From: Chthonomonas sp. UBA2391
Lineage (GTDB): Bacteria; Armatimonadota; Fimbriimonadia; Fimbriimonadales; Fimbriimonadaceae
DNA: 11,099 nucleotides
Direction of reading: 5' to 3'
NCBI GenBank assembly: GCA_002343825.1
Contig: DDSL01000083.1
Span: forward strand, 1-11,099
Shown: positions 1-5,346 of the stretch, piece after piece
Layout of the letters: every line of letters starts with the position of its first letter
How positions within the stretch are numbered: the stretch's first letter is position 1
Notes under the pieces: generated by a model
Databases searched by the model: none
Told to the model about the DNA's origin: nothing
Seen by the model: only the letters and a program-made list of their open reading frames with translations
Position numbers and translations under genes: made by a program

Positions 1-1
1 A

Positions 2-35
2 CCCAGGGGCCCCGACGCGTCCGCGTCGCCCTGGG
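2..35. terminator. GC-rich hairpin at the window edge, possible terminator of an upstream gene
   Basis: Bases 2-8 (CCCAGGG) pair with 29-35 (CCCTGGG), and 13-19 pair with 22-28 around a very short loop, with 9-12 bulged. This gives a strong two-part stem. No T-run follows on the + strand, so an intrinsic terminator is only a guess; it could also be an intergenic repeat or part of the upstream gene's 3' end. Confidence 0.3.
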
Positions 36-74
36 GCCCGCCCCCGGTCGGCGCGGGGCATCAGAATAAAGGAG

Positions 75-425
75 ATGCCCCATCTGCAAATCGAAACCAC
101 CCGGCGCGTGGCTGAGTCGATCGATCTGGGCGACTTGCTCGCAAACCTGGCCCAGTGGTTCGCGGCACAGGAGTCGGTGGAACCCAAGGCCGTCAAGGCC
201 TATGCCCGGATCCACGACCACTGGGCGATGGGAGATCCTAGCCGCTCGGACTTTTTACATCTCACGGTCGCGATTCTCTCCGGTCGTCCGCTCGACCTTC
301 GGCAGGTGTGGTCCCGCAGCTTTCACTTGATGTTGACCGAGGCTATAAGCCACTCTCCTCTCTCGGATTCCACCGGAATCACGGTGGAAATTCGCGAGAT
401 GGATGCACTAACCTATTGCAAATGA
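75..425 (+). CDS. 5-carboxymethyl-2-hydroxymuconate delta-isomerase family protein (HpcD/HpaF-type tautomerase)
   Basis: A 116-residue protein of the tautomerase (MIF-like) superfamily. Members use the N-terminal proline, exposed once Met is removed, as the catalytic base; in homoprotocatechuate breakdown the enzyme isomerises 5-carboxymethyl-2-hydroxymuconate. The start MPHL, with Pro2, matches the family, as do HDHWAMGD (about residues 47-54) and FLHLTVAILSGRPLDLRQ (about 60-77). The protein stops about ten residues short of E. coli HpcD. Pro2 fixes the start at 75. An AAAGGAG sequence at 68-74 touches the ATG with no spacer, closer than usual for a ribosome binding site. The stop overlaps the next gene's start (ATGA), so the two are probably co-translated. 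No other homoprotocatechuate gene is nearby, so the true substrate is open. Family assignment is solid; the exact reaction is inferred. Confidence 0.85.
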   Translation: MPHLQIETTRRVAESIDLGDLLANLAQWFAAQESVEPKAVKAYARIHDHWAMGDPSRSDFLHLTVAILSGRPLDLRQVWSRSFHLMLTEAISHSPLSDSTGITVEIREMDALTYCK

Positions 426-1180
426 AGCGCTACGCCCTCCTCACCGATCTCCACGGCAACCTACGCGCGCTGGAGGCCGTCTTGGCCGACGTTCAAGCGG
501 AAGAATGGGACGGCATCTTTTGCCTTGGCGATTTTGGCGGATATGCGGCGCATCCAAATGAGGTGATCGCCCGCATCCAGGCCCTCGGGATCCCCAGCAT
601 CAGCGGAAATTACGACAGCAGCGTCGCCAGCGCCGCGCCCGATTGCGGGTGCCAATACACCAAGCCCTTCGACATCGAGATGAGCGAAGCGAGCTATGCA
701 TGGACTCTGCAGCACACTAGCGAGGCGAGCAAGGACTACCTGCGGACCTTGGCTCCTGAGATTCGGTTTGAGGCCGAAGGGTTACGGGTTCTGCTCTGCC
801 ATGGGTCGCCTCGTTCGGAGACGGAGTACCTCTTTGTCGAGCGGTCGAATGGCTACTTGGCGCAGTTCGCCGGGGGTGGAACCGCCGACGCCCAGGCCGA
901 TGTGATTTGCTTTGGACATACCCATGTGCCGTATCACCGCGAGGTCAAGGGGACCCACTTCATCAATGCGGGCAGCGTAGGTCGGCCCAAAGATGGCGAC
1001 TCCCGCGCCTGCTGGGCGGTGCTGACTCTGGATGCCGGGAAGGTGACCACCGAGTTCCGCCGGGTGGAATACGATGTGGAAGCCGAAGGCCGCGACCTCG
1101 TCGCCGCAGGTCTACCCGAGTACTTCGCCGAGTACCTTCGCTACGGCGGCCAGATCCCGGTCAGAACTGAAGCGGGCTAA
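422..1180 (+). CDS. YfcE/MJ0936-type metallophosphoesterase
   Basis: A 252-residue calcineurin-like phosphoesterase that should bind two metal ions and hydrolyse phosphomono- or diesters; the substrate cannot be told from sequence. The metal-binding motifs occur in order: DLHGN (D9, H11), GDFGGY (G36-D37), GNYD (62-65, where GNHD is more usual), CHGSP (126-130), GHTHVP (155-160) and NAGSVGRP (172-179). Length is normal for the single-domain family. The reading frame stays open upstream to 308, but the start at 422 is chosen because the protein then begins MKRYALLTDLHGN, as in homologues, and overlaps the previous stop as ATGA. No Shine-Dalgarno is visible, which fits translational coupling. 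The 3' end overlaps speE on the other strand by 20 bp (1161-1180). The family is certain; the role is unknown. Confidence 0.9.
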   Translation: MKRYALLTDLHGNLRALEAVLADVQAEEWDGIFCLGDFGGYAAHPNEVIARIQALGIPSISGNYDSSVASAAPDCGCQYTKPFDIEMSEASYAWTLQHTSEASKDYLRTLAPEIRFEAEGLRVLLCHGSPRSETEYLFVERSNGYLAQFAGGGTADAQADVICFGHTHVPYHREVKGTHFINAGSVGRPKDGDSRACWAVLTLDAGKVTTEFRRVEYDVEAEGRDLVAAGLPEYFAEYLRYGGQIPVRTEAG

Positions 1181-1979
1181 AGGCAAGCGCGAACTTGCTC
1201 GGATCCAAATAGCGCAGGCCGGGGAGCTGGGGCTTGGTCGGCTGGAGCGGACCGTGCCCGGCCCAGACATATCCGCTGAACCCGCCAAAGCTCGGCACCA
1301 TGCCCCAGTAGTGTCCGACAAAGGGGAAGGTCCGGCGGAGGTTCGCCTCGATTTCTTCCAATGAGTAGGGGCAGAAGAGCAGGTTGTCGGCCTGGGTAAC
1401 GACGAAGCCATTCGGACTCAGGATCCGGAGGCAGTCGGCATAGAAAGCGTCGGTGAAGAGCGACTCGCTGATCTCGCCTTCTTCATCTTCATAGGTGTCG
1501 GTCGCGTCGATGACGATGAGGTCGTAGGGTTCGAGGTCGCCCTTGACGTAGGGAAAGGCGTCGGCGATCTGAAGATGGACGCGGGGATCGTCGAAGGCGC
1601 CATTGCTGACGGTGGGCAGATGCTGGCGGCTGACCTCGACGACTTTGGCGTCAATTTCGACCAGATCGATCCGGGTGATGCTGGGATAGCGGCAAAGTTC
1701 GCGGATCACTCCGCCATCTCCGCCGCCGACGACGAGCGCGCGCCGGGGTTCGGGCACCGCCGCCAAGGGAATGTGGACCAGCGATTCGTGGTAGGCCTTC
1801 TCGTCGAGCTCGCTGAGCTGGATGTGGCCATCGAGCAGGAGGATCCGGCCAAAAACCTCGGTATCAAGCACCTGGATCCGCTGGAATTCCGACTGCACAT
1901 CGGCCAGTTCTTGGCTGACTTTGACGGTCATGGTCAGCTTGTCGCTGCGGATGGGGAAGGTGTAGGTGCCGGTTTCCAC
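1161..1979 (-). CDS. speE: spermidine synthase (polyamine aminopropyltransferase)
   Basis: A cytoplasmic enzyme that transfers an aminopropyl group from decarboxylated S-adenosylmethionine to putrescine, giving spermidine. With a GTG start at 1979 it has 272 residues. It shows FQRIQVLDTEVFGRILLLDG (33-52), YHE (63-65), the nucleotide-binding GGGDGG (85-90), E108/D110, DDPRV (130-134) and IDATD (157-161), whose two aspartates match the catalytic pair of known SpeE enzymes. The frame is open to an ATG at 2153, but that extra 58 residues has no SpeE counterpart and begins at the foot of a terminator hairpin. From 1979 the N-terminus lines up with Bacillus SpeE (TYT...LTMTVKV against WYT...ITMKV). 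A shorter start at 1931 would lose the first strand. No ribosome binding site is seen at either. No speD is nearby. Family certain; start moderately sure. Confidence 0.9.
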   Translation of the reverse strand: METGTYTFPIRSDKLTMTVKVSQELADVQSEFQRIQVLDTEVFGRILLLDGHIQLSELDEKAYHESLVHIPLAAVPEPRRALVVGGGDGGVIRELCRYPSITRIDLVEIDAKVVEVSRQHLPTVSNGAFDDPRVHLQIADAFPYVKGDLEPYDLIVIDATDTYEDEEGEISESLFTDAFYADCLRILSPNGFVVTQADNLLFCPYSLEEIEANLRRTFPFVGHYWGMVPSFGGFSGYVWAGHGPLQPTKPQLPGLRYLDPSKFALAFSPLQF

Positions 1980-1987
1980 AAGTAGGT

Positions 1988-1993
1988 AGGATA
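1988..1993 (-). promoter_or_regulatory. possible -10 box (TATCCT) for speE
   Basis: TATCCT on the - strand ends eight bases before the GTG at 1979, the spacing expected if the mRNA begins at or near the start codon (leaderless). No convincing -35 is visible. It is listed because the PEP-CTERM gene shows the same arrangement. Weak evidence. Confidence 0.2.
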
Positions 1994-2048
1994 CCGGCGA
2001 AACCCAGACCCGCTTGTCCGGAGCCGGTCCCCTAGTCCGCGTTGCCTG

Positions 2049-2076
2049 AGTCGATAGGACTCGAAGTCCCAGTAAG
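2049..2076 (-). other. two mutually exclusive small hairpins upstream of speE
   Basis: Read on the - strand, GGACT-TCG-AGTCC can fold into a 5-bp hairpin, while GAGTC-CTATC-GACTC uses the same GAGTC to form another. The segment lies about 70-100 bases before the chosen speE start and is probably untranslated if that start is right. It resembles a small attenuator or leader element, but no known regulatory RNA class is recognised. It could be chance. Confidence 0.25.
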
Positions 2077-2157
2077 AAACCACGACGGTCTTCGAAAACA
2101 TCATTCTCTTGAACTCGTTCGACAAGAGCGGCGACTAAGCGGCGGCGATCCATGAAG

Positions 2158-2194
2158 AAGTCCCTCTCGACACGTGGTCGGGAGGGACTTTTTT
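2158..2194. terminator. strong hairpin terminator between the PEP-CTERM gene and speE
   Basis: AAGTCCCTC (2158-2166) pairs perfectly with GAGGGACTT (2182-2190), and CGAC (2168-2171) with GTCG (2177-2180), plus one G-U pair, for a 14-bp stem with a 5-base loop. On the + strand a run of six T follows (2189-2194). On the - strand the stem is followed by TTCTTC, a weaker U-rich tract. Both flanking genes are on the - strand, so its natural job is to end the PEP-CTERM transcript about 20 bases after its stop; it may act in both directions and block read-through from the + side. Confidence 0.8.
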
Positions 2195-2213
2195 GTCGTT
2201 GGTCTAAAGGACC

Positions 2214-2855
2214 TTACGACTGGGTGGCTCGGCGACGCCGGGCGAGCAGGCCTAATCCAGCCGCGAGCGCGATCATCGTCCCAGGCTCGGGCACCGGGTT
2301 CAGCTGGACCTTGTCAAAGTTCATCTGCACTCCAGTGGTCTTGAAGAATCGGACACTGAGCAACTTGCCGAGATTGGCATCTGTTGCATCAGCGGTGTAT
2401 TCCAGCGTCAGCGGAACAAAGCTACTCGGGGCGATGGAAGTGTGGTCGAAGTTGATCGCCTTGAGGAGCACGCCCCCGGTCACGTTGCCCGATTCGACTG
2501 TCCCTCCGGCATACAGCTCCATCCGGAAGCTTCCAGCAAAGGAGTCGGCACGACGCGCTGCAAGCACGGAAAGTGTCGACGTTCCGACGAGCAGTTCGGC
2601 TGCGGTCTGCTGGGCGATCGAGGTCCCATTGCCGTAGAAGATTTGCGTTCCCTCGGGAGCCTCGGCGTTGAAGAAGCCATACCCTGGGAAGATATTCCAG
2701 TGGCCGGCTTCGCCAGCCTTGGTCCAACCGGGGAGGCCATCGGTGAACCCACCATTGCCGTATGCTGGGGTCTCAAAGTTGCCGTTCACAATCCACGCCG
2801 AAGCGTTGCTTGCGAGGAGAGCCGCAAAAGTCAATCCAACTAATTTTGATTGCAT
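2214..2855 (-). CDS. PEP-CTERM sorting-domain protein, exported
   Basis: A 213-residue exported protein. Residues 1-20 form a Sec signal peptide (MQSKLVGLTFAALLASNASA) with likely cleavage after SNASA. The mature part opens with NGNFETP (24-30) and reads as a beta-rich domain of about 160 residues, like the carbohydrate-binding-type folds common in such proteins. The C-terminus is a textbook PEP-CTERM tail: VPEPGT (188-193), a hydrophobic segment (about 194-205), then RRRR. The tail is known to direct sorting by an exosortase; none is in this window. The frame continues upstream to 2906, but the start at 2855 places the signal peptide at the N-terminus. No Shine-Dalgarno; a TATACT box sits seven bases before the ATG, suggesting a leaderless mRNA. 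A hairpin terminator follows the gene. The ligand and role of the mature domain are unknown. Confidence 0.88.
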   Translation of the reverse strand: MQSKLVGLTFAALLASNASAWIVNGNFETPAYGNGGFTDGLPGWTKAGEAGHWNIFPGYGFFNAEAPEGTQIFYGNGTSIAQQTAAELLVGTSTLSVLAARRADSFAGSFRMELYAGGTVESGNVTGGVLLKAINFDHTSIAPSSFVPLTLEYTADATDANLGKLLSVRFFKTTGVQMNFDKVQLNPVPEPGTMIALAAGLGLLARRRRATQS

Positions 2856-2862
2856 GGCCAGA

Positions 2863-2868
2863 AGTATA
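2863..2868 (-). promoter_or_regulatory. likely -10 box (TATACT) of the PEP-CTERM gene
   Basis: TATACT on the - strand matches the TATAAT consensus at five of six positions and ends seven bases before the ATG at 2855, so transcription would start at or beside the start codon. No clear TTGACA-like -35 lies 16-18 bases upstream. The surrounding 2856-3000 is far more AT-rich than the genes around it, as expected for a promoter region. Confidence 0.4.
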
Positions 2869-2916
2869 AGACAACAATTTGCGTCAGATAGGCCCTTAGC
2901 CCTCAAAGCTAGTAAA

Positions 2917-2983
2917 AAAACTTGTCACAAATGGGGATCTGTGCGTTCTTTTTTGATTTATTGCTTTCGGTCCCACAAGTTTT
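2917..2983. repeat. 9-bp inverted repeat with a 49-base spacer in the 2856-3015 intergenic region
   Basis: AAAACTTGT (2917-2925) and ACAAGTTTT (2975-2983) are perfect inverted copies. Read on the - strand, the distal arm runs directly into a seven-T tract (2914-2920). It could be a loose terminator for the beta-helix gene that ends at 3016, or a binding site for a regulator of the PEP-CTERM gene. Nothing else is recognised in this 160-bp gap. Confidence 0.25.
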
Positions 2984-3015
2984 GCCTTACCATTGAGCGT
3001 TGAGGCCCAGGGGCT

Positions 3016-5232
3016 TCAGCGAATCGGGCGGAGGCTCACCTTGAGACACGCGAACCCATCGATCTCGAAGTGCTCCACCCGAATGGGTTCCCCTCCCTTG
3101 AGTTCGAGTTCGGCGCTGTAGGTCGTGGGGCCTTGGTATTTCCACTCTTCGATAACGACTTGATCTCCGACAGTCACCCGGACTCCGTCGTCGGTGGTGA
3201 CTTCCAGGCGGTACTTTCCGGCGGGGAAGTCGAGGCGTCCGGTCGAGAGAGTTGCGAAGCGCTCGCTAGGCCCGCCGGCAAACGCCGCGCCCCACCAGTT
3301 CTTGTTGAGCTCGGTGAGTTTTTCCGTGAAGATCGGTTCTTGGTCGAAGACCTCTGCTCCGATCTGCCGGGGGTCATTGGCCTCGGACCAGGGGTAGTAG
3401 CGGACTTCCCAGTCGATCGGAAACCGTTCGCGGGAAAAGCGGAAGCGGACCGCTTGACCGGCGGGAGTCACCACGCCTCGGTAGTCGGTCGATTCGGTGC
3501 CTACGTATTCCAGTTCGATCCAAAAGTCGTTCGCCTTACCCCGGGGGACCGAGACCTCGAGTTCATCCCCGATCACTCCGGTCTGAGCCGAAAGTTCGAC
3601 GCCCTCCGTTCCGGCAACAAATCGCCAGCGTCCTTTCGGCCCCAAGGTTTCCAGACGAACCCGCAACGAACCGTCGGGTTCGGCCTCGAGGGCGCGCGGC
3701 CAAGCTCGGGGGGACCGAAAGTCGTAGGGACCCCATTCATCGACCAGGATGTAGCGACGACCCCGCAGGGTCCCGGGGGGGAGAAAGGCGCTTTGTCCGC
3801 CCCGCATCCTCGCCGGAGCGAGCTTGCGGACCTCAGGCGTTGGCTCCATCTTCAAGAACTCCCGGGTGAGGTCCTCGAAAGCGCGGAGGTAATCGGCCCG
3901 AGAGAGCCCACCGATTTCCACGCCGTTCTTGTCGACCCGTGGCGGCAGAACCCCCTCGATCTTTGTAGCTTTCTCGTCGGCTGGTTCTCCGAGGCTCCTG
4001 ACGCGGTCGAAGGTGTTGCCGCGAACGAGTGTGTTCTCCGATTTCTTCACCGAGAGGGCCTGGGTTGAGGTCCCTCGGAAGAGGTTGTCGGTGATCGCAT
4101 TGTCTCGGTTGCGGGTATCGCGGAATCGGCCATAGCCCCAGTTGGGATCAACCCGGTCGTTCTGCCAGAGGACTACCCCCTCATGGTCACCGATGAATCG
4201 GTTTCCGACGATCTGGTTGTTCTGGCCATGCTCCCAGGCAATCGCCTGTCCATTCCACGCGAAGAGGTTGCCTTTGACGAGGCTGTCGTAGCTAAATCCA
4301 CCCCAAATGCCGTGCCAGCACTCCATCACGAGGTTGCGCACGAAAGAGTTTCGGCTAAAGGTGGCCTCGATTCCGTTGGTGGGGGCGTGAGACCAATCGT
4401 TCATATAGAGCAGATTGTCGTTGCATCCGCCCTTGCCGCTGTCCATGGTGCTCTGCCCAGCCCAAAGAAAGAAGCCGTCTCCGCCATGGGTTACCGAGTT
4501 ATAGGCAAAGACATTGCGGTGTGATTGCTCATAGATCAGGATCCCGGTCGAGTCTTGCCCGCGGTTGTAGACACCATGGGAATAGCCTCGGACGCACCAG
4601 TCGATCTGGTTGTAGAGGACCCGATTCTCACGGCTGCGATAGAGTCCAAGTCCGACCGCGCTCAAAAAGGAGAAGTTGTTGTTCCAGATGAGGCCATTGT
4701 CACAACGAGTCAGCATGAGTCCGCATTGACCGCCGGTTATTCGGGTGCCCTTGACCTCAAATTTGTCGCACCCTCGCAGGTAGATCCCCGCGCCAAAGCG
4801 GAGCCACTCGTCCTTTTCGTTCTGGTGGAAGCTCATCCAGTCGCTGAGGTCCTCTCTTTCGAGGTCGCTCTTGAGCCGCTGCTTCCAGTTGTAGCTAAAG
4901 TCCGAATCAATAATGCGGAGACCGGGCACGTTCTCGGCTCTCAGCCCAACCTTGTACCCGTGGACCCGCAGATTTTTGATTGTGATGTTCTCGCCTTCGA
5001 CTCGTACCCCGAGCCCTTGTCGCTGGTCGGGCTCGGCGGTCGCGGGGCTCCCTCGCAGGGTGAAGCCTTTGAAGTCCAAGACCAAATCCTTGCCCCGGAT
5101 AACCAGGGCCGGTTGGTCCAGGCTTGGGCTCGGGGCGACCTGTCCCGACCGGGGCAGATCCTTTTCGGACTCAATCAGGATCGGAGTGGCATCGGCGGCG
5201 ACCATCTGGCTGAGAAAGGCGAGGGCCCACAT
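3016..5232 (-). CDS. right-handed parallel beta-helix protein with C-terminal PA14-like domain, probably exported
   Basis: A 738-residue protein. Residues about 40-410 are a chain of short repeats of the PbH1/NosD type, rich in Asn and Gly, such as NRVLYNQ, NVFAYNS, NLLYMND, NSFVRNL and NQIVGNRF. Such repeats stack into a right-handed beta-helix, a fold of extracellular carbohydrate-active or adhesive proteins. Around 490-510 is a conserved-looking segment, YILVDEWGPYDF. The last 100 residues (about 635-738) resemble a PA14 domain: AGKYRLEVTTDDGVRVTVGD, then EEW, VEHFE and a final strand; PA14 often binds sugars. The N-terminus (MWALAFLSQMVAADA) is hydrophobic but short and lacks positive charges, a poor signal peptide; an in-frame stop in the upstream repeat array rules out a longer ATG/GTG/TTG start. 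AGAGGG lies just before the ATG. No catalytic residues can be named. Fold call good; function unknown. Confidence 0.85.
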   Translation of the reverse strand: MWALAFLSQMVAADATPILIESEKDLPRSGQVAPSPSLDQPALVIRGKDLVLDFKGFTLRGSPATAEPDQRQGLGVRVEGENITIKNLRVHGYKVGLRAENVPGLRIIDSDFSYNWKQRLKSDLEREDLSDWMSFHQNEKDEWLRFGAGIYLRGCDKFEVKGTRITGGQCGLMLTRCDNGLIWNNNFSFLSAVGLGLYRSRENRVLYNQIDWCVRGYSHGVYNRGQDSTGILIYEQSHRNVFAYNSVTHGGDGFFLWAGQSTMDSGKGGCNDNLLYMNDWSHAPTNGIEATFSRNSFVRNLVMECWHGIWGGFSYDSLVKGNLFAWNGQAIAWEHGQNNQIVGNRFIGDHEGVVLWQNDRVDPNWGYGRFRDTRNRDNAITDNLFRGTSTQALSVKKSENTLVRGNTFDRVRSLGEPADEKATKIEGVLPPRVDKNGVEIGGLSRADYLRAFEDLTREFLKMEPTPEVRKLAPARMRGGQSAFLPPGTLRGRRYILVDEWGPYDFRSPRAWPRALEAEPDGSLRVRLETLGPKGRWRFVAGTEGVELSAQTGVIGDELEVSVPRGKANDFWIELEYVGTESTDYRGVVTPAGQAVRFRFSRERFPIDWEVRYYPWSEANDPRQIGAEVFDQEPIFTEKLTELNKNWWGAAFAGGPSERFATLSTGRLDFPAGKYRLEVTTDDGVRVTVGDQVVIEEWKYQGPTTYSAELELKGGEPIRVEHFEIDGFACLKVSLRPIR

Positions 5233-5255
5233 TGGTCCCTCTAGATTACAGGTTT

Positions 5256-5335
5256 TTTGTAGGTCCTATTGGTCCTATTGGTCCTACAGGACTTATAGGA
5301 CTTATAGGACTTATAGGACTTATAGGACCTACAAA
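5256..5335. repeat. eight-unit 9-bp tandem repeat forming a large imperfect inverted repeat
   Basis: Bases 5262-5333 are eight 9-bp units: GGTCCTATT twice, GGTCCTACA, GGACTTATA four times, GGACCTACA. The ends form a perfect 14-bp inverted repeat (TTTGTAGGTCCTAT at 5256-5269; ATAGGACCTACAAA at 5322-5335), and inner units continue the pairing with mismatches. As RNA it would be a long hairpin. It fills most of the 114-bp gap between two - strand genes and lies 24 bp before the beta-helix start. On the - strand six A, not T, follow the stem, so it is not a normal terminator for the upstream gene. Confidence 0.9.
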
Positions 5336-5346
5336 TCTCCGTCACT

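Noticed and set aside
308..421. N-terminal extension of the metallophosphoesterase
   Set aside because: It lies inside the tautomerase gene in another frame and adds 38 residues before the normal family start MKRYALLTDLHGN.
2040..2100. TTCGAGTCC-like sequence considered as a tRNA T-arm
   Set aside because: No acceptor, D-arm or anticodon stems could be fitted around it on either strand.
1934..2125. Small - strand frame in the speE leader, starting MSNEFKRMM
   Set aside because: It overlaps the speE start in another frame, has no ribosome binding site and resembles nothing known; a leader peptide cannot be excluded.
3070..4068. Long + strand open frames opposite the beta-helix gene (also 4525-5244)
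   Set aside because: They mirror a high-GC coding gene; the - strand frame has clear beta-helix repeats and a PA14-like end, while these match nothing.
5262..5333. Repeat array considered as a CRISPR
   Set aside because: Units are 9 bp and contiguous, with no spacers, and no cas genes are nearby.
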